Virus record (IMG/VR): IMGVR_UViG_3300042924_001028
Span: 1-38,473 of that record
Length of the DNA stretch: 38,473 nt
Reading direction: 5' to 3' (one strand)
Source: a virus
Under the pieces are notes generated by a model, which was not told the DNA's origin, made no database searches, and saw only the letters and a program-made list of their open reading frames with translations. The position numbers were made by a program, and so were the translations under genes. Of this stretch, positions 1 to 11,700 are shown in pieces (position 1 is the stretch's first letter; each line of letters starts with the position of its first letter).

Positions 1-3000
1 GTAGATCCGCTATCAATAGTTGTGAGATACTCGTAGTCAACACTCTTAGCAGTGCCGGTTCCTGAACCTATTCCTGTAGCAATAAAGTAGATACCTGTAG
101 CATTTGTGACGGCACCAACTTCTTCAAAGTCAGTATTACCTATGCTTGTTATCTGATATGTCTGACCTACAGTCAAGAATCCTGCATCAGTCTCTACGTT
201 AGTTCTACGATATACGTGAACATTATTTCTTGCTGAAGATATATCCTCATCAAAATCACTTATGAACAACCAGTTCAAGTCACCAGACAAGGCTGTTGCT
301 TTGCCGAAATTAGTGATGCTTGGATCTATATCGGTCGCGTCAATTTCTTGATAAAGTATGATATTGTCTGAAACTTTAGTATTGTTTACAGTGTATAAGA
401 ATACTTTAGGAGTATTTTCAGGCTGTGATATCACATAGATATTTTGTTCGTGTACAATAGTAGTACCGAAACTCACATCACCTGTCAATGTCTCGTCTAA
501 TTCATAATCTCCGTCAGTCACATCATATTGATAACGATAGACTTCGCCTAAGTTAGGATCGCTGAATAGATAATCACTTAATGGACTATATGCTACTGCT
601 GAGCCAAACTTCTCGCTGTTTTGTTTATTGAATTCTTTTTCATATGAATAGTTTATATTCTTACGATATACAGCCCAATCGCCATTTGTATTCTCGTCTA
701 CCCACACTGTGTTCTTGACAAATTCAAAATCTAGTAATGGTAGAGACTGTATATTACCCGGCTGTGCAACACGCTGAGTCTGGAACTGTAGTCCTATACC
801 AAAACCTGTTATAGCCTTTGTTCCGTTAGGTAATGATAATGTCACAAGTACTTGTCTTGTGTTAACAACATTTGTTACTACATAGTAACCATTTACCGCG
901 CTATCAAAATTTATGATACTGAAAATATCAAACTGACTTAGATTGTGATCTTTATCAAATGTGACTGTGCAAGTATTATTCAAGTTGTTGCGTACCAATG
1001 TCACTTGACCAATGCTTGTAGGTGTTAATATCTGCCAACTTGCTCTATAGTCTGCTAGCCATATATAATCACCAACATATATATTGTTGATCGGTACGAT
1101 CTCTCTATTTTTGTCTACACCTGTTGGTAGATTATTAAAGAAATAAGCAGAAACTTTTACGTCATTTATGTTGACATAGCCTGCATCTGGATATACTTCA
1201 TAATTAATGTTATCTTCTAATAAAGGTAATATGTTAGGATTGTTGATAGGTCTATTATAATTGAACAATGAATATAGAGGAACAAGTTGTTGCGCACCTT
1301 CTACGTCATTACCATTAGTTATACCTACGATGCTTGGGTTGGCAGTTAGATTATTCTCGTTTAATCTAAATTGAATAAAGTTGTCGTTTAATGTTCCGCC
1401 AAACGTACCTTGCAATATACCCCAGTTCTCGTATATGTCGTAATCGATACCGCCTTGAGGTAAGTTAGCACCCTTGAATGCTTTAACTGCGTTCAATGTA
1501 CCTTTTTCTTTGATCAAGTTTTTATAGATGTTGACCTGTGTGATGTCTGTCAAGTCAGCACTTGCCATGTATTCTCTTGGTCTAAATCCAATCAAACTGA
1601 AACTCAACAAATCTGCATCTTTTTCTAAGTTGGCAGTGTTGGTGTTGTAGTACAATGCGCTCTCATAACTACGTGTGCTACTGTTCGGTAATAATCCTTT
1701 TTGAATCTCATCGTAATCAGTTTGCTTCCACTCTTCTTCTTTGAATTTCTTTCCAGGCTGCACGATCTGCAATGCAGTAAAGAATTTGTTTTTGTACTTG
1801 ACGATAGCGCCCTTAGTATACTTTAAGTCAGGGCTCCACTGTTCGATATTGTCTTGGTTATAGATGAAACCGCTAGCAAATAATGTTCCGTTCCATTCTC
1901 CGCTCTTAGTGCCGCGTAGATATATACGGTTCTGCTTTAATCCTGATATTAGATTGTAGATAGTGTCGTTGAACAATGTCTCATTCTGGAAAACAATACC
2001 GTGTTCGATATTGCTTAGATTGAATTGTCCATATGCTACTGCATCACCTTCGTTGAGTGGTTTAACAGAGAACAAAGTGCCATCTCTGAATATGTTCAAA
2101 TCTTTATTCTGTATAGGATACAGATTGTTGTTTAATATGAAATTATTATTAGCATAAGTCAATGGTTGTACAACTTGACTTTCTTTGTTGATAGTCAATT
2201 GTAGTGCCGCTGGATTCAATGTCAATATACTACCTTGTGTCCAGCCTGTCTGTGCCCAATATAAGAACTCGGCGACCATCTGTCTCCAAGATACTTGTAT
2301 GTTCTGTATCTGGTCATCAAATACTGCACCATTCTCTTCTAACCAAGCACCGTAGTTCAACAAGAACTGTGATACTTCTTGGTATGTATAGAATACAGTG
2401 CCATATGGTACGATCTCTTCTTGTGCTGTATATCTATCTGCTACTTGTATGCTGACATCTTGTACTGTTATTCTGCTTCTTTGACCATTTGTTATAGGTT
2501 TCAAAGTCTTGAAATATGCAGTAGTCTGGCTGTTACCAAACACAGCAAATCCTTCAGCCACGCTTTGTACTACTACACCTGAGTATACCAATTTTGTCAT
2601 TGGTTGATTCTCGTATAGTATTACTTGATAACTTTCATCAGGAATCAACAATGAACTGTTTCTTGATTCAGGTGTTCCTTTTTCTACAAAGAACTTCAAT
2701 AATGACTTATCGCTAAAGCCTGCTAGGCGATATACTAATCTTACGTCTAAGTTATTCAATAGGTCAGTGATGTTCTGGGTAGCATCAACACCTAACTGTT
2801 TCTGATAGTCTACTATCCAGTTTAAGTATGATGTCTTGGCGACACCATTGCCATAAATCTCTATCTCTGACGGCACTAAGTGTGTTCTACCATTTACTAA
2901 GAACTGATTAAACTCAACATTGTATTTGTAGTTGTCAATGTCAGCACCTAGATTATAGAATATAGCAGGTTTCAATAATGCTTCAAGGCGCATCAAGTCG

Positions 3001-6000
3001 AACGGATATGTTGAACTCTTGCGATATGAATATTCTACTGGAGCATCATCACCCACTCTCCAATCGCGCTGGAATGATAGTTGATTATAGTTTGCGATGA
3101 CTGTATCTAATGGTTCTTTTAGATTGCCTTGGTCGTCGACCGGTATGATATCTAGCAACCCTGGTCTCTGATATAATGGTCTTACTATAGGATCGCCGTT
3201 ATTATAATCGATACCATCTTGTAAATCTGTCCACAATATCAAGTTGTCACTAGTATATGGTGCGGCTCCATAACGACCTTCCCACCAAGTTGGTTTGTTA
3301 GCGTAACCTATCATAGCCCATGGTGTCAAGTTTGGTGTTGAAGTGTCATATACATATTCATATATGCCTCTCCAATATCCTTGCAATATCTGGCTACCAT
3401 CTAACTTGAATGTGCTTTGTTCTCTGTAGTTGTATGTATAAGGGTCGGTTGATCTATACAATTGAGTTTTGTAATTCAATCTATTTTGGCCGGCCCAGTC
3501 TAAGAAGTTTCTGCTGTATATATCAGTCCATTCAAAATAAGTCAATGATGAATCTCTGAAGTACCCCGGTACGATCTCTGCAAGATCGACAGGTAAAGTA
3601 TTGCTTAACTTGATGTTATTATAAACTCTAGTCTCAAATTCTAATAAAGCTTGATCTCTGAAATCTACAGGTAATCCTATAACTTCATTATAATCACCGT
3701 ATAATTTATTATACGAACCATCGTGTCCTTGTATGAAATATGTTGGTTCTTGATAAGTGGTATCTAGTAAAACTTTAGGTTCGTATAATGGATACAAGCC
3801 TAATTTAGTAGGAGTGTTTGGAATATATGAACCATATGTCTGGTTATATTCTTTGATGATGATCTTATCGCCACTCTCTAAAAATTTAGTTACTGTTACG
3901 CTAGGGCTGTCTGTGCTTACGATATATTCAATATTTTTTATTAATTGTTTTGTTACTATTATACCTTGTATTCTTCGTTGCGAGTATACCAGCACGCCGT
4001 CATAATTGGCTGTGCTGAAATCGTAAATCTTGCTCAATGGGAATACACTAGTCTCAGACTGGTTAGCAAAATTGTATGTGTTACTGATATATGGCGCCTT
4101 GTTAGGTATCATATCAGACCAGAAGAAAGGTTGTTCTTGGCTCTTGACTGAAGTTATAACATCAATCGCTTCATCCAACAACATTGCTGGATCGTATTTT
4201 TGCTGGTATGATATCTTATCGACAGTATCGATCAAGAGAGTCTTAAATTTAATGTACTCTCTACTGTTGTACATCAAAGCATCATATAAGTTGTTTCTAG
4301 GATTTCTTAATAATGCGCCGGGTAATACTAAACTTGCACTATTCTGAATAATGCGATTACCCCATGGCACTAAGTTACCTAGATCACGATAATTGTTAGG
4401 ACCAAACATTACTCCGGTAGTGTCTGGATTGTTATCATAGATAGATTGATAATGACCGCGAATATCTCCTATATCTACAGTTGCAGGATCAGCATTGAAT
4501 GGATTATTTGATAAGTTGATAGGTATAGTATAATACGCATCTTGGCTTACCTTATCGCTCAATATCAATACTTGTATAGGTGTATCAATGTCTTCTGTTA
4601 ACTTGATTGTGATTATAGTTGATGTTGAAGTATTTTCCACAGTATAATCAGTATCCAACGTCAATATATCATTGTTGTTGTATACTTCGAGGCTTGGCCA
4701 TATAGTATCATCTACATTTAACTGTGGTACATTAACAGTCACAGTATAATCAAAAGTATCGCCTGGATCTAATACCGTTACAGGATTGTTTGCTTTATAA
4801 TCAAATTGGAATAATTGATATTGTGTACTTGGTGCTACTGCTGTCTGCCAGCCGATCAATCTTTCATAATCAACTCTAGATGAATAATTGTATACAAAAC
4901 CATTCTTTACAGTCGATGTTATAGAATTTCCGTTATCGATATAATCAAATGTTTGAGTATATAATGATACTTCGAATGATATATCACCTACGTTATTGAT
5001 CGAACTGAAACTGATAGGGAAACCTAAAATCGTGTCATTGATTCCTACGCCAAGTTTATAGTTGAACAACTTACAACCATCAAATGTTGAAGAGTTATAT
5101 ACAACTTGGTCACCATAACTTATGCCGTTTTCATCAAAGATATCAAACAACGGTGCTTGATTGACTGTCTGTTTTTGTTGTGCTTGAACATAATCTAAGC
5201 CGTTAAAATAGAAAGTTTTTCCTATGTTGTTGAAACCTCTTTGTACAGCAAACATATCATCGTCAACAACATCACCGTCTGATGTTTCGGTAAGTGTAAT
5301 GACTGGATATGTTTCGGATCCGGTAGTATTAAAGTTTACTGTGTAAATCTTGTTTCTGATTAATTCATTTTCGTCTGCGGCAAATACTACTCTTGATCCT
5401 GGGAACAAGAGTAAGTCAGCGTTGTTCTTTGTAGCAGCCACAAAACTTGCACCGGTGCCCGATGCGATATCTGTAGGTAAAGGCCAATATACAGTAAGCA
5501 AATAAGGATCAGTAGTATCTACAGAAAGAATTCTAGTTCCGGCTGGTAATCTGCTCTCTTCACCTAAGATCAAATCATTGATCCATTGTCCTTGTGTGAA
5601 TACACCTGTGACATAATCAGGGTCGATACTGACTGTAGTGACTGTCTTTGGTAGTATTTGTCCTGAACCTTGCACGGCGGTTCCTGTACCGAAAGCGGAT
5701 CCGGTGGCGACGAAATTTTGCGGCATCGCTGAACCAAGACCTACATCTGCACTTACTACTGTTATCTTATCGCCTACTTTGTATGTGACTCCTGTAGTAC
5801 CGGCTACAACGTTCCAATCAGTACCTACACCCAAATCCCATATAAAATACACATTACCGGGTACTAATAAACCTGAATTGACCGTAGCATTACCTATCAA
5901 TTGCCATTGAGTAGTACCTAGACTTACTATTGAATATTCTAAACCAGCAGTCAATGAATCTGAATTAACTATACCACTTTGTGTTGCTTGGAATAATGTT

Positions 6001-8792
6001 TTTAATGCTGTACCATTGCCTGTACCATCGCCCGGAGTTAGTGCAGTAAATATAGTACCTACACTATAAGATCCTGGTCCACCTATTGTTACCCAATCGG
6101 TAGTGCCTAGATCAGTAATGATATATTCTTCATTGGTCTCGAATTCACCGTCTTGTTGTGATTCGGCTCCTAATAATTCCCATGTCTCTGTCTCTGTAGT
6201 TCCTAGGCTAGTGATCTGATAATATTGATCTTGCAATAATGATGACAGTGTTACAGATATATTATTAGGATTAATAGTTCCTTCATATTCAGTATATGTC
6301 TGTACATCAGGATAATAATTCTGTTGATTTTCAACAAAGTCAAATGCGTTGGTTGTTCTTGTATCTATAAAGTCTATATTATTTTTACCAACGATACCTG
6401 AATTGAATAACTTCAAATTAGGATAGAATTCAATGATAGGTCTTTTTGCTTTGTTTAAAGGAGTAGCATAAACATCCGGGATAGTAGGATTGTTATTGTA
6501 TTCTGCTGTGGAATTGATGACATCAATATGGAACCAGCGATTGCTACGTGACCATGCATTCTTGTTTATTGAATTTCTTGCTATGGTTATGTAATCAGGT
6601 GTTTCTGGAACATTCAAACTATCGTCATATGGTCCTATGTCATACGGTAATATATCGTATGGACTTGATGTTAGTGTAGTGAAAGGTTCTGGTACTACTA
6701 ATTCTTCTACTGAGATCAATTCGATTCCTGTACCTACACCTTGAACATAATATTCTCCGTCTAAGTAACTTCTAGGAATCACGTCACCGCTAAATTGTAC
6801 TTTCAATCCATTAGTGAACACTACGCCGTTTTTAGCAGTGTAGTTTATTTTTCCAAGTATATCGTTAGTTACATCAATTACGTTAGTCTCGTTATTTTCA
6901 ATTAGTTTGATTACACCAACTCTGTTAGGATTAGTACCGTCTTGATAATAAAGAGTATCTAAAGGTGCAGATATATATGGAATTAATTCTATGTAGCCGG
7001 CTAGATTTTTAAAGAAGTTAAGACCTACATATTGTGTACCGTATAACGCAGTGATCTTTTGTTCGATAGGTATCAATCCTGCAGGGATAAGTCTTAATGT
7101 AGGATCATCTCTATTACCTTCGAAAATAATCGTATAGAAATTATCGTTTACTTCTGTATAGAAACCTTCTTCATATTGACCTTGATTAATGAAAGCAGTC
7201 ATGGTTCCTGAAGCAGCCGATATCGGACTGAATATAGGACCATTCAACGATTCTGATATAGTGATGGTGTTATCGCTAGGATTAATACCAGTGATATAAT
7301 AGATTGTAGGTTCATATTCAACTACTAATCCAGTTGTTGATGGTATAGAGTCACAAGTAAATATCTTACCCAATTGTATAGCATAAACATTGATCGTGTC
7401 TCTTGGTATATTTTGAGAAACATCTATTGTATAAGTTGGCACACCATTAGCCGCAGTTGCGATCATATCATAGCCAACTATCTTTGTACCGTTTGTTACT
7501 CCGGCACCATTCAACGTATTACCTATACTGAATGCTCCAGAAATAGTATTATAAACCCTTAGTTCTGTTCCTACTATCTCTGCATCTAATACTGCATTTT
7601 CATTGACTCCGGCAGCGATCCAATCAACATTACCTAATTCATAGATAAAGTATTTCTTACCTACAACCATAGATGTCGCATCACTAGGAGTGATGACGTT
7701 AGGATCATATGGTAGTATTCCACCGAAACTTGTTCCGCTAAATGTTAATGTGTTTCCTACTATTAAGTTAGCAGTATCACTTACTGTTAATCTTCCAAGA
7801 CCATTTATTGCTGTAGCAGTTATCGTCTTTATACCATTTAATGTTCTATTTTTATCATATACGGTTGTGTCGTAGAATATGCTGACATAACCTGTTTCAT
7901 TCTGTATGCCAGTGTTATAGAACATCACTGTTCTACCATTCAATGAAGTCACTCCGTCGATGCTTCCTATATCTGAAAGTCTAGCACCATTGATTTGACT
8001 GAATGGTAATGTGCTGACAACTCCTACAGTGTTATCACCGGGGAAATTATATTCATTTTGTGCATCCTTTTGTGGTACATCAAAAACAACTACACCGTTG
8101 TTTGCTCCGTTGTTAGTGACACCGTAAACATCTCTAGTCTGCACATTAGTTTGAGTTGGGTCGTAACCTGTTACGCCTGGAACACCTTGAATCCAAAATT
8201 GAGTTTGTTGATTAACGTTGAATGTATATCTACCACCACGCAACATTGTTATCGTAGGATTATTTGACCCAGCACCTGCGCCCTCTGCTCTTATATTATA
8301 TGCACTAGGTAATGCTGTTACTTGATAATCATTTGTCGTATATACTGTTGATGCCGCTACCGTTACGGCGGGAGGACCATCTGGTAGCCAGTAATACTGA
8401 CTATAATTGATGATCATGTCTAAATTAGTGAAACTATCCCAACTATAAAATTGGCTCTTAAACAGATCATTATTGTTGTTTGTGATAGCACCTTGTAATT
8501 TTAAAGAATCTAATATACCTGGATAACTGATAAAATCATATGCAGTTACTTCATTGTTCTTTAAGAATGCTACGCCCGGTTCTAACTGATAATCTCTACG
8601 AACCTTGTTTGGTTCTGTGACGTAATAATCTTTAGCGTTTACACCATAACCAAACTTACTGCCAACATAACCTTGTATCGTTTTTGTTACAGGGGGATTT
8701 ACCAATTGGTCTAATGTTGCGGCCAAAAACTGACTATTAGTTTCAGTCTGAAATATGCCCGGTAGAAAATCTAGTGTTCTTATTCTGGTCAT
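1..8792 (-). CDS. Giant baseplate/tail structural protein, 3' end beyond window
   Basis: An uninterrupted minus-strand frame opens with ATG at 8790-8792, two bases after the gp6 stop codon, and stays open to base 1, giving at least 2930 codons with no stop in the window. The N-terminus (MTRIRTLDFLPGIFQTETN...) and motifs such as NYSQYYWLPDGP resemble the very large virion proteins that follow gp6 in marine T4-like phages. T4 itself has wedge protein gp7 (about 1030 residues) at this place, so a wedge or baseplate-periphery role is inferred from position. The body is rich in Asn, Thr, Tyr and Gly, as expected for beta-structured appendages. It carries several copies of a Y-x-I-x-x-LG-T-T-x-W module (see repeats). 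Near the left edge (about 200-640) NFGKA and GSAVAY blocks look like blades of an FG-GAP-type beta-propeller. No catalytic motif was seen. The exact T4 counterpart is uncertain. Confidence 0.75.
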   Translation of the reverse strand, partial: MTRIRTLDFLPGIFQTETNSQFLAATLDQLVNPPVTKTIQGYVGSKFGYGVNAKDYYVTEPNKVRRDYQLEPGVAFLKNNEVTAYDFISYPGILDSLKLQGAITNNNNDLFKSQFYSWDSFTNLDMIINYSQYYWLPDGPPAVTVAASTVYTTNDYQVTALPSAYNIRAEGAGAGSNNPTITMLRGGRYTFNVNQQTQFWIQGVPGVTGYDPTQTNVQTRDVYGVTNNGANNGVVVFDVPQKDAQNEYNFPGDNTVGVVSTLPFSQINGARLSDIGSIDGVTSLNGRTVMFYNTGIQNETGYVSIFYDTTVYDKNRTLNGIKTITATAINGLGRLTVSDTANLIVGNTLTFSGTSFGGILPYDPNVITPSDATSMVVGKKYFIYELGNVDWIAAGVNENAVLDAEIVGTELRVYNTISGAFSIGNTLNGAGVTNGTKIVGYDMIATAANGVPTYTIDVSQNIPRDTINVYAIQLGKIFTCDSIPSTTGLVVEYEPTIYYITGINPSDNTITISESLNGPIFSPISAASGTMTAFINQGQYEEGFYTEVNDNFYTIIFEGNRDDPTLRLIPAGLIPIEQKITALYGTQYVGLNFFKNLAGYIELIPYISAPLDTLYYQDGTNPNRVGVIKLIENNETNVIDVTNDILGKINYTAKNGVVFTNGLKVQFSGDVIPRSYLDGEYYVQGVGTGIELISVEELVVPEPFTTLTSSPYDILPYDIGPYDDSLNVPETPDYITIARNSINKNAWSRSNRWFHIDVINSTAEYNNNPTIPDVYATPLNKAKRPIIEFYPNLKLFNSGIVGKNNIDFIDTRTTNAFDFVENQQNYYPDVQTYTEYEGTINPNNISVTLSSLLQDQYYQITSLGTTETETWELLGAESQQDGEFETNEEYIITDLGTTDWVTIGGPGSYSVGTIFTALTPGDGTGNGTALKTLFQATQSGIVNSDSLTAGLEYSIVSLGTTQWQLIGNATVNSGLLVPGNVYFIWDLGVGTDWNVVAGTTGVTYKVGDKITVVSADVGLGSAMPQNFVATGSAFGTGTAVQGSGQILPKTVTTVSIDPDYVTGVFTQGQWINDLILGEESRLPAGTRILSVDTTDPYLLTVYWPLPTDIASGTGASFVAATKNNADLLLFPGSRVVFAADENELIRNKIYTVNFNTTGSETYPVITLTETSDGDVVDDDMFAVQRGFNNIGKTFYFNGLDYVQAQQKQTVNQAPLFDIFDENGISYGDQVVYNSSTFDGCKLFNYKLGVGINDTILGFPISFSSINNVGDISFEVSLYTQTFDYIDNGNSITSTVKNGFVYNYSSRVDYERLIGWQTAVAPSTQYQLFQFDYKANNPVTVLDPGDTFDYTVTVNVPQLNVDDTIWPSLEVYNNNDILTLDTDYTVENTSTSTIITIKLTEDIDTPIQVLILSDKVSQDAYYTIPINLSNNPFNADPATVDIGDIRGHYQSIYDNNPDTTGVMFGPNNYRDLGNLVPWGNRIIQNSASLVLPGALLRNPRNNLYDALMYNSREYIKFKTLLIDTVDKISYQQKYDPAMLLDEAIDVITSVKSQEQPFFWSDMIPNKAPYISNTYNFANQSETSVFPLSKIYDFSTANYDGVLVYSQRRIQGIIVTKQLIKNIEYIVSTDSPSVTVTKFLESGDKIIIKEYNQTYGSYIPNTPTKLGLYPLYEPKVLLDTTYQEPTYFIQGHDGSYNKLYGDYNEVIGLPVDFRDQALLEFETRVYNNIKLSNTLPVDLAEIVPGYFRDSSLTYFEWTDIYSRNFLDWAGQNRLNYKTQLYRSTDPYTYNYREQSTFKLDGSQILQGYWRGIYEYVYDTSTPNLTPWAMIGYANKPTWWEGRYGAAPYTSDNLILWTDLQDGIDYNNGDPIVRPLYQRPGLLDIIPVDDQGNLKEPLDTVIANYNQLSFQRDWRVGDDAPVEYSYRKSSTYPFDLMRLEALLKPAIFYNLGADIDNYKYNVEFNQFLVNGRTHLVPSEIEIYGNGVAKTSYLNWIVDYQKQLGVDATQNITDLLNNLDVRLVYRLAGFSDKSLLKFFVEKGTPESRNSSLLIPDESYQVILYENQPMTKLVYSGVVVQSVAEGFAVFGNSQTTAYFKTLKPITNGQRSRITVQDVSIQVADRYTAQEEIVPYGTVFYTYQEVSQFLLNYGAWLEENGAVFDDQIQNIQVSWRQMVAEFLYWAQTGWTQGSILTLNPAALQLTINKESQVVQPLTYANNNFILNNNLYPIQNKDLNIFRDGTLFSVKPLNEGDAVAYGQFNLSNIEHGIVFQNETLFNDTIYNLISGLKQNRIYLRGTKSGEWNGTLFASGFIYNQDNIEQWSPDLKYTKGAIVKYKNKFFTALQIVQPGKKFKEEEWKQTDYDEIQKGLLPNSSTRSYESALYYNTNTANLEKDADLLSFSLIGFRPREYMASADLTDITQVNIYKNLIKEKGTLNAVKAFKGANLPQGGIDYDIYENWGILQGTFGGTLNDNFIQFRLNENNLTANPSIVGITNGNDVEGAQQLVPLYSLFNYNRPINNPNILPLLEDNINYEVYPDAGYVNINDVKVSAYFFNNLPTGVDKNREIVPINNIYVGDYIWLADYRASWQILTPTSIGQVTLVRNNLNNTCTVTFDKDHNLSQFDIFSIINFDSAVNGYYVVTNVVNTRQVLVTLSLPNGTKAITGFGIGLQFQTQRVAQPGNIQSLPLLDFEFVKNTVWVDENTNGDWAVYRKNINYSYEKEFNKQNSEKFGSAVAYSPLSDYLFSDPNLGEVYRYQYDVTDGDYELDETLTGDVSFGTTIVHEQNIYVISQPENTPKVFLYTVNNTKVSDNIILYQEIDATDIDPSITNFGKATALSGDLNWLFISDFDEDISSARNNVHVYRRTNVETDAGFLTVGQTYQITSIGNTDFEEVGAVTNATGIYFIATGIGSGTGTAKSVDYEYLTTIDSGS
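48..183 (-). repeat. Single LGTTDW-type module near the window edge
   Basis: The translated segment reads YQITSIGNTDFEEVGA, then a hydrophobic stretch, then GIGSGTGTA. It is the same module as the cluster near 5.7-6.2 kb of this gene, separated from it by about 5.5 kb of unrelated sequence. Confidence 0.65.
5672..6240 (-). repeat. Cluster of LGTTDW-type protein repeats inside the giant gene
   Basis: Three to four diverged copies of a roughly 35-45 residue module lie in succession. Recognisable cores are YQITSLGTTETETWELLGA, YIITDLGTTDWVTIGG, YSIVSLGTTQWQLIG and YFIWDLGVGTDW; two of the copies end in a glycine-rich G-T-G-T-A or G-N-G-T-A tail. A more diverged copy (YFIYELGNVDWIAAG) lies near 7590-7680. 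Such modules recur in structural proteins of environmental phages; their function is not known to me. Confidence 0.7.
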
Positions 8793-8793
8793 C

Positions 8794-11700
8794 TTATGCT
8801 ACTTGTAATTGATCAGGTGTCAACGCTGATATAACTAAAATACTATCAGCCACTGCCGCGTTAACGAAAATTTCAAATGGTCTGCATTTGATCTCATATA
8901 GAGTCCCAAATGGTTGTGTTGGATCGTTTGGTACTAATACTGCGGAACTGATTAATTCTCCGCATTCATTATGTAGATATGCGCTTAATTCTGAAAAGAA
9001 GAATGTGTCACCGAAATTCCAATTATTGATATCGAAATAGTTATTCATAGCAGTCAATACTGCACTTCGTATCTCGCTATCGCTTGCGGTTGTATCACTT
9101 GTTTTAATCACTTTGATAGTACCTTGTAATGCTGGTGAAGCCTTAGGTCCAAACAACGGTTTGAACACTACGCTATTTAACACCACGCTATCACTCAACA
9201 TTTTGTAATCTTGAATCTGACCATATGCCGCAGACAACTCATTGATAGTAGGTCTGCTTGGCTCTAACACTCTGTCAGTAGTATCTTGTATATAATTCTG
9301 ATATTGAGTGTAGTATGCTTGTGTCACTACATACAAATCAATGATGTTTGTAGTTGCCGGATCTATGCGGGTAGTGTTGTTGCTATTATGGCGATACTGA
9401 TAACTTAAACCTTGACGCCCCGGTTTAACACTATATTTTGTTTGCTCTACCAATACATAACTTGCTTGTGTCACAGTCACATCTTGTACTGTTTTGTAAA
9501 ATTTATTATCTGTGTATGCATAGAACAATTGTCCTACTGGATAATCATATTTCACAACTTCAATTTGACTCTTTAATGCATAAGAATAAATCACATCTGT
9601 GCTTGGTAACAACTGTAGTCTGGATAGATTTATAGCATCTTCTACTAACTCAAAGAACGCATATTTACCAATGTTTGCACTACCCGGAGTCACTCCGGTT
9701 ATCTCTTGGAAGAAGTCAGGATTTACTACAAGCACTCTGTTATTAACATCTGAACTTGCTACTTCAACTTCAAAATCATTTACATAACCATCACTTTGTA
9801 CAGTTTGTCCTATGATATTAACTTTTGTATCTTTACCAATAGCACTAGTAGAGTTAGGTTGTGTGTTAACACCTAACATGTTAATGTAATCTTGTAATAT
9901 CTTGCCACTGAAAGGATCATATACCAATTCATTTAATGCATATGTGAATCGTGTTTCATCTACGCTGCCGAAATAATAACGGTTTGATCTCAATAATATA
10001 GACCATTTGTTCTCTGCAATATTAGTAAACTTAACAAACCAATTTGGATATGCGCTTCCTAAGATCGACCAGCGTTCTTGGTTGATCGGTACACTGTTAG
10101 TGAATACTAATGTAAAATCTCTCTGTAATTCAATTTGTAGTATAGCCTGTTGTATAATAGTTACCGACAATGAATTAGTGAATGATGGGATCACTGTAGT
10201 TAATATTGCTCCATTAGGAACATAACCATTTAATGTTACAGGACCTACACCATTGCTGAAATTGCCTTGACCTGCATTGCTACCGTCTCCTACAACATTC
10301 AATACTGTAGTCCATATAAATGTACTATCTGCTGTACTAGCGATACCTGGCACTAATCTATTATTTTTGTCAAAATAATATCCTGCCGGTGCTATGAATT
10401 TTATCAACGCACCTTTAGTGACGTACAATAGATTATTAGAGGCAAGAGTTCCTATCATCACAGGAGTCTGTATGGTATTATCTAAGATATAGAAATATCC
10501 ATTCTCATTATCACCGTTAACATTACTTGTATTCCAATATACAGTTCCAGTACCTGACGATTCACTTATGTCAAATCTTTTGTAATGGTCGTTTGTAGGG
10601 TTTCCGGTAGCGTTGAGATAATATTGAACTGCTCTATTTTCTGCTAACGCACCGGATAATGTATCTGTCAAGAAAGCGATTATGCTACTTGCATTAGTGA
10701 CGTTTAATTCTAGGTACGCATTGCTATCATCTATCCATAATCCACCGTCATTACCTATACTATTGGTGCTTGAGTATTTTCCAGTAGGATCTAGTAAGTC
10801 AAGATTTTTTGATACACCAATCGAACTGCGATTGATTGCTTTTGATTTAATGATTGAACTGTATAATGTATATGGGAAGTTGTTATAGTCTTCACCATTA
10901 ACCATACGATTTTGTGTATAGTAACGTGTTGGTGCACGTTGCTTGATACTTGGTAAACTTTCACGTGCCTGAGCATTGCTTACTGGCTGTGATAATTGCA
11001 AGCCAACCGTTAATGTTTCTGCACGACCTTCGCGGCTGATGTAAGTGAAGGCAACGCTGATACCTTGCATTTCTATCTGATCGATAGTATATGTCAAGCC
11101 ATTGCTTGCGCGTACATAAGCACGGAATGTTCCGACTGGAATATAAGTTACTTGGTCATTGAAACGTGAGTTTACGCTGAAAATACTTTTCTTGCTAGTC
11201 TCTGTTTGTAGGTAAGCATCAGCATAGATGTTATCTACTTTTTCCCATAAAATTCTAGTGTTGTTGTTATCATTTAATTGATACAACCATGTGTCTGTGT
11301 TGTTGACACCTTGAATATTGATGTCTACTGCTTGGTTAGCGATCTGTTGTTCTAACACGAAATCATAGTTGTTCAATATACCTTGCTTGAAGTAAAAGAA
11401 ATATCCTGTATTTGCGCTAGCAAATCCAAGTCTATCATTTCTATAAAGCATATTGAAACGTCCTGTTGGTGCAGGCGGTATCTCATATAGATAATCTTCA
11501 TCAACGCTAGTAACGCTGACTAGTTCGAAATCCATTGTTTGTCCATCGATAGTGCTAGTGAAAGGTACTATCGGTAATGTATTCTGCGGTATCTGCAAAC
11601 TATATTCTGCTGTGTTCACACCTAATATGTCGCTGACGTTTCCAGGACGTCCTATCCTTTGTGTGCTTACTAATGCGGCATTGATGATAGTGTTGAATTG

